Shown: positions 5,013 through 10,919, numbered from the stretch's first letter. The stretch: DNA of 11,957 bases from Patescibacteria group bacterium UBA6102 (GCA_002423555.1 DIWQ01000002.1:8137-20093), one strand, 5' to 3'. The notes: generated by a model not told the origin, from the sequence alone. Program-made: numbers and translations.

Positions 5013-6923
5013 TTATTTTTCCTGATATTCCCCTTCCGCGGCGCCTTCGTCTTTCTTTTTGCCGTCTCCGGCGGAACCCGCCGCTTCGTTGCCGGCGGAT
5101 TGCGTTCCCGCGCCGGATTGCTGTTGATACATCTGCGCGCCGATTTTGGAAAGCGTTTGCGACAAATCGTCGGACTTGGCCTTCAACTCCTCCATATTAT
5201 CCCCACTCTGGACTTTTTTCAAGCCCTCAATCTTTTCTTCAATTTCTTTCTTGGCGTCAGCGGAAACTTTGTCGCCTGCATCGCGCATTGCTTTTTGCGC
5301 GGTATAAATCAAGTTATCCGCGTTGTTGCGCGCCGTAATCAATTCCTGTTTTTTGTGATCGCTTTCGGCATTGGCCTGCGCTTCCTGCTTCATCCGCTCG
5401 GCCTCCTCTTTGGAAATTCCCGCCGAGCCTTCAATGCGGACACTCTGGGTTTTTCCGGTCGCCTTGTCCTTGGCGGTCACGCTCAAGATCCCGTTGGCGT
5501 CAATGTCAAACGAAACTTCAACTTGCGGAATGCCGCGCGGCGCGGGCATAATGCCGTCCAAAATGAATTTGCCCAAAGATTTATTGTCCGCGCTCATCGG
5601 CCGCTCGCCCTGCAAAACATGAATCTCCACCGAAGTTTGGTTGTCGGCGGCGGTGGAAAAGACCTGCGACTTGGCCGTGGGCACGGTGGTGTTTTTGGAA
5701 ATCAAAATCGTGTTCACGCCCCCCATCGTTTCAATCCCCAAAGAAAGCGGCGTCACGTCCAGCAGTAAAACATCTTTCACCTCGCCTTGCAGAATTCCCG
5801 CCTCCACTGCCGCACCGATGGCCACCACTTCGTCGGGATTGATGGATTTGTTGGGCTCTTTGCCGAAAAATTTCTTCACTTCTTCTTGAATTATCGGCAT
5901 CCGCGTCTGGCCGCCCACCAAAACGATTTCCTCAATGTCTTGCGGCGCCATCTTGGCATCGCCCAAAGTCTGGCGCACCAAATTGACGGAGCGTTCAATC
6001 AAATCGCGCACCAAGTCTTCCAGTTTCGCGCGGCTGAGCTTGTAATACAAGTGCTTGGGTCCGGAAGCGTCGCTGGTGATAAACGGCAGATTGATCTCGG
6101 TTTCCATCGCCGTGGACAGTTCAATTTTCGCTTTTTCAGCGGCCTCTTTCAATCTTTGAAGCGCCAGTTCGTCTTTGGACAAATCAACCCCGTTGTCTTT
6201 TTGATATTCGGCCACCAGCCAATCCATAATCCGCTGATCCACATCATCGCCGCCCAAATGATTGTCGCCGCCGGTCGCTTTCACTTCCACGGTATCTTCG
6301 GAAATGTCAAGAATGGAAACGTCAAAGGTCCCCCCGCCGAAATCATAGACCAGCACCTGCTCGTTCTTCTTTTTGGTCAATCCGTAAGCCAATGCCGCGG
6401 CCGTCGGCTCATTGATAATCCGCTTCACCTCAAAGCCGGCGATCTCGCCCGCCAGTTTGGTGGCCTTTCTTTGCGAGTCGTCAAAATAGGCCGGCACCGT
6501 GATGATCGCGCCGGTTACGGATTCCCCCAATTTTGACTCGGCATCCTGCTTGATTTTTTGCAAAACCATCGCCGAAATTTCCGCGGGCGCATACCACTTG
6601 TCCCCCATCTTCACTTCCACGCCGCCGTCCTGCGCGCGTTCGCGCATCTCATAGGGCAAAAGTTTCAAATCCTTTTGCACTTCCTGGTCGGCAAACCGCC
6701 GCCCGATCAGCCGCTTCACCGAAAACAAGGTGTTTTTCGGATTGGTGATTTGCTGGCGCTTGGCCAGCACCCCCACCAGCCGCTCGCCGGTCTTGGTGAG
6801 CGCCACCACCGACGGTGTCAACCGCGATCCTTCTTTGTTTTCCAATATTTTTGGTTCGCCGTTGATAATGGCGGCCATTTCCGACATTGTGGTTCCCAGA
6901 TCAATTCCGATTGTTCTTGCCAT
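5013..6923 (-). CDS. dnaK: molecular chaperone DnaK (Hsp70)
   Basis: A 636-residue Hsp70 of normal length. The ATPase domain covers residues 1-383: phosphate-1 loop IGIDLGTTMSEMA (5-17), K70, NEPTAAALAYG (171-181), phosphate-2 loop DFGGGTFD (194-201) with T199, and adenosine motif IVLVGGQTRMP (333-343). The interdomain linker VLLLDVTPL is at 385-393, then the beta-sandwich client-binding domain to about 500, a helical lid to about 598, and a Gly/Ala/Lys/Glu-rich tail. The residue after GTT is Met (13), where Asn is typical (GTTNS); the rest of the site is intact. The ATG start fits the family. No SD precedes it, but TTGACA lies about 30 bases upstream, so a private or leaderless promoter is possible. 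It works with GrpE and DnaJ from the same cluster. Confidence 0.98.
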   Translation of the reverse strand: MARTIGIDLGTTMSEMAAIINGEPKILENKEGSRLTPSVVALTKTGERLVGVLAKRQQITNPKNTLFSVKRLIGRRFADQEVQKDLKLLPYEMRERAQDGGVEVKMGDKWYAPAEISAMVLQKIKQDAESKLGESVTGAIITVPAYFDDSQRKATKLAGEIAGFEVKRIINEPTAAALAYGLTKKKNEQVLVYDFGGGTFDVSILDISEDTVEVKATGGDNHLGGDDVDQRIMDWLVAEYQKDNGVDLSKDELALQRLKEAAEKAKIELSTAMETEINLPFITSDASGPKHLYYKLSRAKLEDLVRDLIERSVNLVRQTLGDAKMAPQDIEEIVLVGGQTRMPIIQEEVKKFFGKEPNKSINPDEVVAIGAAVEAGILQGEVKDVLLLDVTPLSLGIETMGGVNTILISKNTTVPTAKSQVFSTAADNQTSVEIHVLQGERPMSADNKSLGKFILDGIMPAPRGIPQVEVSFDIDANGILSVTAKDKATGKTQSVRIEGSAGISKEEAERMKQEAQANAESDHKKQELITARNNADNLIYTAQKAMRDAGDKVSADAKKEIEEKIEGLKKVQSGDNMEELKAKSDDLSQTLSKIGAQMYQQQSGAGTQSAGNEAAGSAGDGKKKDEGAAEGEYQEK

Positions 6924-6930
6924 AATTTTT

Positions 6931-6957
6931 TTATTAATTGTTTATTTTAAATGTCAA
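6931..6957 (-). promoter_or_regulatory. dnaK: possible internal promoter in front of dnaK
   Basis: Reading minus, TTGACA (6957-6952) is followed after 15 bases by TAATAA (6936-6931), with the dnaK ATG eight bases after that. The -35 is a perfect consensus but the spacing is short and the -10 weak. If real, the dnaK mRNA from it would begin at or next to the ATG, which would suit the missing SD. Confidence 0.25.
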
Positions 6958-7002
6958 TCTCAAGAATTTGCTTTATATTTTCTCCAACTATTATTTTACC
7001 TT

Positions 7003-7145
7003 TAAATTCAAATATCGAAATCCGAATATCGAAACAATTCTCAAATTTTCAAAATTCAAATTTTTAAAACGAAATCCTGTTTAAAAAATTTGGACATTTG
7101 AAAATTCGGATTTCTTTTGAATTTCGTGCTTCGAATTTTGAATTT
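7003..7145. repeat. imperfect inverted repeat in the hsp20-dnaK spacer
   Basis: GAAATCCGAAT (7016-7026) pairs perfectly with ATTCGGATTTC (7103-7113). Flanking words such as AAATTCAAATATCGAA and TTCGAATTTTGAATTT extend the pairing over arms of roughly 50-60 bases. It is the longest of the spacer repeats. Confidence 0.65.
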
Positions 7146-7180
7146 CCGCCGTTCAGGCGGAGGCGGGGCTTGCGCCCCGC
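7144..7180. repeat. two adjacent GC-rich hairpins downstream of hsp20
   Basis: TCCGCC-gttca-GGCGGA (7144-7160) is followed directly by GGCGGGGC-ttgc-GCCCCGCC (7161-7180). The second has a perfect 8-bp GC stem. It is followed by GTTTTCC on the plus strand, and by no T-run on the minus strand. This makes it a poor intrinsic terminator for hsp20. It could partly attenuate or stabilise the RNA between hsp20 and dnaK. Confidence 0.55.
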
Positions 7181-7213
7181 CGTTTTCCAAAACAGGCATT
7201 ATATTCTACGATT

Positions 7214-7654
7214 CTATTTCCCTTTGATTTCCAGCTTTTTGGCTTTCGCTTCTTCAACTTGCGGCGCAGCTTTAGGCGCGGTGATTTTCAACACGCCGTT
7301 TTCAAATTCCGCCTCGACTCCGCTTTCGTCAATTTCGGGCAAGGCAACCGCCCGTTTGACATAGCCGTGGCGGATTTCCTTGCGCCAATAGCCCTTCTTT
7401 TTGTTGTCCTCCTCTTTCTTTTCTTCGGATTTGGCCTCAATGGTGAGCACGCCGTCTTTGATCTGAGCGTCAATCTGTTCCCGTTTGAAGCCCGGCAATT
7501 CGGCCTTCACCACCACTTTGCCGTCCTTTTCATAGACATCCATTTTGGGCGCTTCGGGCATCTTCATCAGCTGGAACGACGGCCAATTCATCCAGTCATC
7601 GTCGTCAAACCAGCGATCAATATCCCATCCGCCGCGATAAGGTATCAATGCCAT
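7214..7654 (-). CDS. hsp20: small heat-shock protein Hsp20 (alpha-crystallin family)
   Basis: A 146-residue ATP-independent holdase. The alpha-crystallin domain begins near APKMDVYEKDGKVVVKAELPGF, continues through REQIDAQIKDGVLTIEAKSEEKKEE and WRKEIRHGYVKRAVALPEIDES, and ends in the typical EAEFENGVLKITAPKA. The last strand is followed by a Lys-rich tail rather than a clear I-x-I/V motif. The chosen start is the ATG giving MALIPYRGGWDIDRW. The frame also runs upstream to a TTG at 7732, but that adds 26 unconserved residues partly from spacer repeat sequence. No SD is seen at either start. It lies between the DUF3467 gene and dnaK, so it is probably co-induced with them. Confidence 0.95.
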   Translation of the reverse strand: MALIPYRGGWDIDRWFDDDDWMNWPSFQLMKMPEAPKMDVYEKDGKVVVKAELPGFKREQIDAQIKDGVLTIEAKSEEKKEEDNKKKGYWRKEIRHGYVKRAVALPEIDESGVEAEFENGVLKITAPKAAPQVEEAKAKKLEIKGK

Positions 7655-7736
7655 ATTTTTGCGTCGGAAATTCGATTGATTTTCAATTTGGCCTGTTTTG
7701 GATTTGAAAATTTTTTCTTGTTCCAACGCCAATTAG

Positions 7737-7834
7737 CAAAATTTAAAATTAAAAAATTACGCTATCGCTCCATTTTAACATTTGACAATTTTTAATTTTA
7801 AATTGTCATTTTGATTTTTTAATTTTGAATTTTG
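7737..7834. repeat. nested inverted repeats in the DUF3467-hsp20 spacer
   Basis: The outer arms 7737-7759 and 7812-7834 match at 21 of 23 positions (CAAAATTTAAAATTAAAAA.. type words). Inside, TGACAATTT (7783-7791) pairs perfectly with AAATTGTCA (7800-7808). The sequence is very AT-rich, so part of the pairing could be low complexity, but the 9-bp inner stem contains mixed bases. Confidence 0.55.
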
Positions 7835-7837
7835 AAT

Positions 7838-8134
7838 TTATTTGATGAATCCTATTTTTCCTTCCGGCGCTTCGCCGCCCTCAATCTTGCCGAATTTTTC
7901 TTCGTATTTTTTGATGTTTTCGGCCAGCGCGGCCACGATTCGCTTGGCATGGCCCGGGCTAACAATTACACGGCTGGCCAAAATCCCCTGCGGCGGCGCG
8001 TTCAAAAAGAAATCCAGCACGAACTCCTCCTTGGTGTGCAAAATCTGCATCAAATTGGAATAGGCGCCCTTCAATTCCTCGTCGCGCACCTTTATCTGCA
8101 ACTGCGGTTGATTCGGTTGTTGATTTTGTTCCAT
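7838..8134 (-). CDS. DUF3467 family protein
   Basis: A 98-residue protein. A polar, Gln-rich start (EQNQQPNQPQLQ) is followed by the family pattern: an IKVRDEELKGAYSNL segment, EEFVLDFFLNAPPQGILASRVIVSPGHAKRIVAALAENIKKYEEKFGKI (about 36-84), and a short Gly-rich tail. The 'EFxLDF....SRVIxSPGHAKRxxxALxENxxxYExxFG' pattern is what I recognise as DUF3467, a small bacterial family of unknown function. It has no signal peptide or membrane helix, so it is cytoplasmic. The ATG start has no SD. The position between grpE and hsp20, without visible terminators, suggests heat-shock co-regulation, which is an inference. No biochemical role is assigned. Confidence 0.88.
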   Translation of the reverse strand: MEQNQQPNQPQLQIKVRDEELKGAYSNLMQILHTKEEFVLDFFLNAPPQGILASRVIVSPGHAKRIVAALAENIKKYEEKFGKIEGGEAPEGKIGFIK

Positions 8135-8137
8135 AAT

Positions 8138-8240
8138 ATTTAAAAATTGAAGATATAAAAATCAAAATGTAAAATATTGTTGTATTTTTCATTTTTAATT
8201 TTACATTGTCATTTTTAATTTTGATTTTTTAATTTTAAAT
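8138..8240. repeat. imperfect inverted repeat in the grpE-DUF3467 spacer
   Basis: AATGTAAAAT (8165-8174) pairs perfectly with ATTTTACATT (8198-8207). AAAAATCAAA (8157-8166) pairs with TTTGATTTTT (8220-8229), so the two inner pairings partly compete. Outer ATTTAAAAATT-type words extend the arms across the whole spacer. Confidence 0.55.
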
Positions 8241-8244
8241 TTTT

Positions 8245-8718
8245 TTACTTTGCCACTTTCACTTTTGCCGGGCGCAAGAGGCATCCGTCAATCATATATC
8301 CTTTTTGTATTTCTTCAATGATCGTTCCCGATTCTTCGCCTGGGCACTCCTCCATCTGCGCCGCTTCGTGAAGTTCGGGATTGAATTTCTCTCCTTGGGC
8401 GGCGATCGCTTCCACCCCGTTGGCTTTCAAAAAATCTTCCAGCTGTTTTTTGATCATCAGCAATCCTTTCACTTGTTCATCGCTTTTCAAATCTTTTGAA
8501 AGATTTTTTTCGGCCAGATCCAGGCTGTCCATTATCGGCAAAAGATTAAAGACAAACGCCTGCCGGTTATATTTCCCGAATTCCTCCATTCTTTGGCCTT
8601 CTTCTTTTTTGTAGTTGATCAAATCCGCCTTGGCCCGCTTCCAGCCGTTTAAATTCGCCTCAGCCTGTTTTTTCACCTCATCCAATTCTTTTTGCAAAAC
8701 CTCAATTTCTTTTTCCAT
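8245..8718 (-). CDS. grpE: nucleotide exchange factor GrpE
   Basis: A 157-residue GrpE, which releases ADP from DnaK and resets the chaperone cycle. Residues about 1-45 form a long coiled-coil helix (EKEIEVLQKELDEVKKQAEANLNGWKRAKADLINYKK). Then come the conserved LLPIMDSLDLAEKNL, the four-helix region, and the C-terminal beta domain with VEAIAAQGEKFNPELHEAAQM and GTIIEEIQKGYMIDGCLLRPAKVKVAK. The acidic disordered N-terminus common in GrpE proteins is missing, so it is on the short side. The ATG at 8718 is chosen; a TTG five codons upstream (8733) would extend into spacer repeat sequence. No SD is seen. It lies 140 bases after hrcA. Confidence 0.96.
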   Translation of the reverse strand: MEKEIEVLQKELDEVKKQAEANLNGWKRAKADLINYKKEEGQRMEEFGKYNRQAFVFNLLPIMDSLDLAEKNLSKDLKSDEQVKGLLMIKKQLEDFLKANGVEAIAAQGEKFNPELHEAAQMEECPGEESGTIIEEIQKGYMIDGCLLRPAKVKVAK

Positions 8719-8725
8719 CCAATTT

Positions 8726-8861
8726 AAATCCAAATGTCAAAATCCAAATGTCAAATCAAATCCTAAATCTAAATATCAAATTGAATGCGTATTTTTGCGT
8801 ATTCTTTTAACTTTGGATTTTGAACTTGATTTGACATTTGAGCTTCGGATTTTGGATTTTA
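8726..8861. repeat. imperfect inverted repeat in the hrcA-grpE spacer
   Basis: CAAATGTCAAATCAA (8745-8759) pairs perfectly with TTGATTTGACATTTG (8826-8840). AAATCC and CAAATG words before it pair with the GGATTTTGGATTT stretch near 8847-8859. A short direct repeat GCGTATT-ttt-GCGTATT sits in the loop. This is the clearest single match among the spacer repeats. Confidence 0.7.
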
Positions 8862-9569
8862 TAAATTAAACATTTTCAAGATCTCGTTGGCCAGCGCGAT
8901 ATTTTTATCATAGGCCATGCGTTTGGGTCCCACCAGCGAAAAAATCACTTCTCTTTGCGGCGCCGGTTCAAACACCATGGAAAACACCGCCAGTTCTTTG
9001 GCCTTGGGAAACGGATTTTCCTGCCCGATGAAAATTTCAAAATCATCGGCCGGTTTCATTTTCTCAATATTGTTTTCCAAATAATCCAGATAGTCCAAAA
9101 AGTTATCCATCAAGTCGCGCCGGCCGAATTCGGGCTGGCGCAACACTTCTTCCCAGCCCTCTTTGAAAAAAACGTCCGCGTCTTTCATATAGCCCAGCAC
9201 CAGCGCTTCGGAAACCGCCGCCGCGCTTTGCGCCAGATCGCGCATGGTGCCGAAGAAATCATCAAAATTATCATTTTGCTCCAATCCGGCGCCAAAATCC
9301 AGGCTGATTTTGGTAAAACCGTCGCCCTCGGCCAATTGATCCACGAACAACCGATAGCCCTTGTCGGTGGGAATCCGCCCCGCGGAAGTGTGCGGCTGAG
9401 TCAAAAATCCGTCATCGGTGAGCTTTTGCATTTCAATGCGGATTGACGCCGGGCAGATGCCGAAATCATACCTCTCCCCCAGATATTGCGAAGACACCGG
9501 CCGCGCCGATTCCACATATTCCCTGATTATCATGTCCAATATCGTTTTTTGCCGCTCGCTAATCCGCAT
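8859..9569 (-). CDS. hrcA: heat-inducible transcription repressor HrcA, shortened form
   Basis: A 236-residue HrcA. The N-terminus MRISERQKTILDMIIREYVESARPVSSQYL and SIRIEMQKLTDDGFLTQPHTSAGRIPTDKGYRLFVD form the winged-helix DNA-binding domain (about 1-85). The C-terminus FEIFIGQENPF..., FSMVFEPAPQREVIFSLVGPKRMAYDKNIALANEIL matches the conserved HrcA end. Typical HrcA proteins are about 340 residues; here the middle is about 100 residues shorter, running directly from the ALVLGYM region to EVLRQPEFGRRDLMDNFL. Both ends are intact, so this is an internal shortening, not a truncation. The ATG at 9569 matches the family start; a TTG at 9593 would add eight residues from repeat sequence. It probably represses its own cluster through the CIRCE-like site upstream. 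Confidence 0.93.
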   Translation of the reverse strand: MRISERQKTILDMIIREYVESARPVSSQYLGERYDFGICPASIRIEMQKLTDDGFLTQPHTSAGRIPTDKGYRLFVDQLAEGDGFTKISLDFGAGLEQNDNFDDFFGTMRDLAQSAAAVSEALVLGYMKDADVFFKEGWEEVLRQPEFGRRDLMDNFLDYLDYLENNIEKMKPADDFEIFIGQENPFPKAKELAVFSMVFEPAPQREVIFSLVGPKRMAYDKNIALANEILKMFNL

Positions 9570-9576
9570 AAATTTC

Positions 9577-9704
9577 CAGTTTTCATTTTTCAATTTTTAA
9601 TGGATGATCATTTTACCAATGATTCAAACCAAAATGCTAAATTTCATTTGAAAACTGACTCATTGAAAATTCAATGAAAATTGGCAATTGAAAACTGAAA
9701 ACTG
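9577..9704. repeat. inverted repeat in the hrcA 5' leader
   Basis: CAGTTTTCATTTTTCAATT (9577-9595) pairs with AATTGAAAACTGAAAACTG (9686-9704) at 18 of 19 positions. The inferred transcript start near 9709 lies just outside, so nearly the whole hrcA leader could fold into one long hairpin ending close to the hrcA start codon. Confidence 0.6.
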
Positions 9705-9715
9705 TTTGTGTTCTC

Positions 9716-9743
9716 ATTCTATCATTTCCAAATTATCAGTCAA
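9716..9743 (-). promoter_or_regulatory. sigma70-type promoter of the hrcA heat-shock cluster
   Basis: Reading minus, TTGACT (9743-9738) is separated by 16 bases from TAGAAT (9721-9716). Each box differs from consensus by one base. Transcription should start near 9709, giving a leader of about 140 bases before hrcA. The -35 box lies inside the CIRCE-like operator, as expected for a repressed promoter. Confidence 0.7.
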
Positions 9744-9760
9744 CCCCCCCGAGTGATAAT
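9732..9760. promoter_or_regulatory. CIRCE-like operator, binding site for HrcA
   Basis: ATTATCAGTC (9732-9741), a nine-base spacer AACCCCCCC, then GAGTGATAAT (9751-9760). The arms match as inverted repeats at 9 of 10 positions. The known CIRCE consensus is TTAGCACTC-N9-GAGTGCTAA; this site reads TTATCAGTC-N9-GAGTGATAA, with the same spacer length and a nearly consensus right arm. It overlaps the -35 box of the promoter in front of hrcA. HrcA bound here would block RNA polymerase. Confidence 0.85.
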
Positions 9761-9769
9761 GAAATAGAA

Positions 9770-9800
9770 TAAAAGAAAAAGTAGATAATTTAGTCTACTT
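9770..9800 (-). terminator. AT-rich intrinsic terminator after the orphan gene pair
   Basis: On the minus strand AAGTAGA (9800-9794), loop CTAAATTA, TCTACTT (9785-9779) is followed by TTTCTTTTATT. The stem starts at the stop codon of the orphan gene ending at 9795. It would keep that transcript from entering the hrcA promoter region. Confidence 0.55.
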
Positions 9801-10262
9801 CTTAACCGCCTCGTTAGGTACACAAGTCAACAACCATTCCCAGAAATCAAGAAATTCCCTTCTTGATAAAAAAGGAAGCCCTTGACGCTCCGCCATTGCC
9901 GCGCCAATCTCATCTAACATTTTAATAGAGCCCGTGGAATTGCTATGCCCGAAAAATTCAACCACCTTCTTTTTGCCAAGGGTTACGGAAATTCCATATT
10001 TAAAATCCCACCATAACGGACTGCTTGAATAGCCAATGAAATTTGACCCGTGAAAGTTTGCGCTCAATCCACCTTTTTCCTTGGTACTGAACACTTTTAT
10101 CCGATACCTTTTTTCGCTCTCATAATAATCGCCTTGTATGGTCCCTCCCTTGCCCCATTCCCATTTAATCTCTTTGTGAATTTTTAAGAACTTCGCTAAC
10201 TCGGCAAAAGTTTTCACACTCTCAATTTCACCCTTACCGCCTTTCTTATTCTTTTTCCCCAT
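9795..10262 (-). CDS. hypothetical protein, downstream member of an overlapping orphan pair
   Basis: A 155-residue protein that I do not recognise. It begins with a very basic stretch (MGKKNKKGGKG), followed by a mixed alpha/beta sequence: SVKTFAELAKFLKIHKEIKWEWGKG, YRIKVFSTKEKGGLSANFHGSNFIGYSS, SPLWWDFKYGISVTLGKKKVVEFFGHSNSTGS. A C-terminal helical part follows (IKMLDEIGAAMAERQ, LSRREFLDFWEWLL). It is Trp- and aromatic-rich, without signal peptide, membrane helix or known motif. The start at 10262 is set by a strong SD, AAGGTGA, five bases upstream; a farther ATG at 10292 would lack it. It overlaps the upstream gene by 17 bases, which implies translational coupling. A minus-strand terminator follows. 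Codons and spacing look like a real gene. Confidence 0.75.
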   Translation of the reverse strand: MGKKNKKGGKGEIESVKTFAELAKFLKIHKEIKWEWGKGGTIQGDYYESEKRYRIKVFSTKEKGGLSANFHGSNFIGYSSSPLWWDFKYGISVTLGKKKVVEFFGHSNSTGSIKMLDEIGAAMAERQGLPFLSRREFLDFWEWLLTCVPNEAVKK

Positions 10263-10725
10263 CCAAGTCACCTTTTCTCTTGCGCATAACATACCACAAA
10301 ATATTTATTGATTTGTTTTCCACATCTTTTCGCGCCATCTCATAGTCCACAGACGGCATAATATGGTTGACTATGTCTTCAATAACCAATCGCCAATTAT
10401 TCTCAATGCCGCATCTATTGCGAGTATGAGCAATCCGACGCCTCACGGCTAAATCGCGGGCATATTGATACCGTCTTTTTTTTGACATTACTCGCCAAGC
10501 CGCCCCATCAAATTCAAGCGAAACATCAAATTCATCCGGTCTGATATACAACTGATACCACCAGAGTAAAAGTCTGGCGTTCCATATTCTCGTTTTTAGC
10601 AAATAAAGCGAATCTGCCGCCCAGAAATGGGCAAAGTCCAGTACGAACAAAACTCTAATTTGCCATTTTTCCGACTCTGTTAATTCGTTAATTGGTATGT
10701 CCAATAGTTTATCCAATTTCCCCAT
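10246..10725 (-). CDS. hypothetical protein, upstream member of an overlapping orphan pair
   Basis: A 159-residue protein not assigned to a family. It is largely helical and rich in Trp, Tyr, Arg and Leu: ESEKWQIRVLFVLDFAHFWAADSLYLL, ARLLLWWYQLYIRPDEFDVSLEFDGAAWRVMSKKRRYQYARDLAVRRRIAHTRN, WRLVIEDIVNHIMPSVDYEMARKDVENK, ending in a charged tail RKRKGDLDGEKE. The hydrophobic stretch near residue 27-47 is interrupted by charged residues, so it is probably not a membrane span. The ATG at 10725 follows a strong SD (GAGAGGTGG) by five bases; a GTG three codons earlier falls inside that SD. A weak promoter candidate lies about 30-60 bases upstream. The pair with the next gene suggests that the two products act together; what they do is unknown. 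Confidence 0.75.
   Translation of the reverse strand: MGKLDKLLDIPINELTESEKWQIRVLFVLDFAHFWAADSLYLLKTRIWNARLLLWWYQLYIRPDEFDVSLEFDGAAWRVMSKKRRYQYARDLAVRRRIAHTRNRCGIENNWRLVIEDIVNHIMPSVDYEMARKDVENKSINILWYVMRKRKGDLDGEKE
10265..10273 (-). promoter_or_regulatory. strong Shine-Dalgarno inside the upstream orphan gene
   Basis: On the minus strand AAGGTGA lies five bases before the ATG at 10262, within the coding sequence of the upstream gene. It fixes the start of the downstream orphan and stands out because the heat-shock genes show no comparable site. Confidence 0.7.
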
Positions 10726-10730
10726 TTTCC

Positions 10731-10739
10731 CCACCTCTC
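10731..10739 (-). promoter_or_regulatory. strong Shine-Dalgarno of the upstream orphan gene
   Basis: On the minus strand GAGAGGTGG precedes the ATG at 10725 by five bases. It decides between this ATG and the GTG at 10734, which is part of the SD itself. Confidence 0.7.
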
Positions 10740-10916
10740 AAATCATTGATCAAGGATTATTACTTAGCCTCAATATTTTTGCAACAATCGCGCCTTGCCA
10801 AAGTTTCATATTCAGTTGACAAGGTGCGAATTGAGCTTGCGCCACAAAAAATCGCGCAAAAAGCTCGTTTTGAGATTAAAATGGATTTCCCTTTCCGTCA
10901 AGCGTTTCAACAGTAA
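10740..10916 (+). pseudogene. possible coding remnant on the plus strand, unassigned
   Basis: The plus-strand frame ending at the TAA at 10914-10916 reads SLIKDYYLASIFLQQSRL, then VDKVRIELAPQKIAQKARFEIKMDFPFRQAFQQ. Residue composition and alternating hydrophobic/charged pattern look protein-like rather than random, and a hairpin follows four bases after the stop. There is no SD or convincing start; the frame continues upstream only as antisense of the orphan gene. It may be the tail of a broken gene. I cannot name the family. Confidence 0.25.
10757..10784 (-). promoter_or_regulatory. candidate promoter of the orphan gene pair
   Basis: Reading minus, TTGCAA (10784-10779), 16 bases, then TAATAA (10762-10757). 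Both boxes are imperfect. The location, about 30 bases before the SD, is right for the orphan pair. Confidence 0.3.
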
Positions 10917-10919
10917 TTA

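Noticed and set aside
4959..6536. Plus-strand open frames (269 and 249 codons) opposite dnaK
   Set aside because: dnaK on the minus strand is complete and conserved over this whole region; the antisense frames are by-products of its codon bias.
7655..7732. Upstream TTG start for hsp20 at 7732
   Set aside because: The extra 26 residues have no family similarity, while the ATG at 7654 gives a normal-length Hsp20.
9570..9593. Upstream TTG start for hrcA at 9593
   Set aside because: The added residues come from the leader inverted repeat, and the ATG at 9569 gives the conserved HrcA N-terminus.
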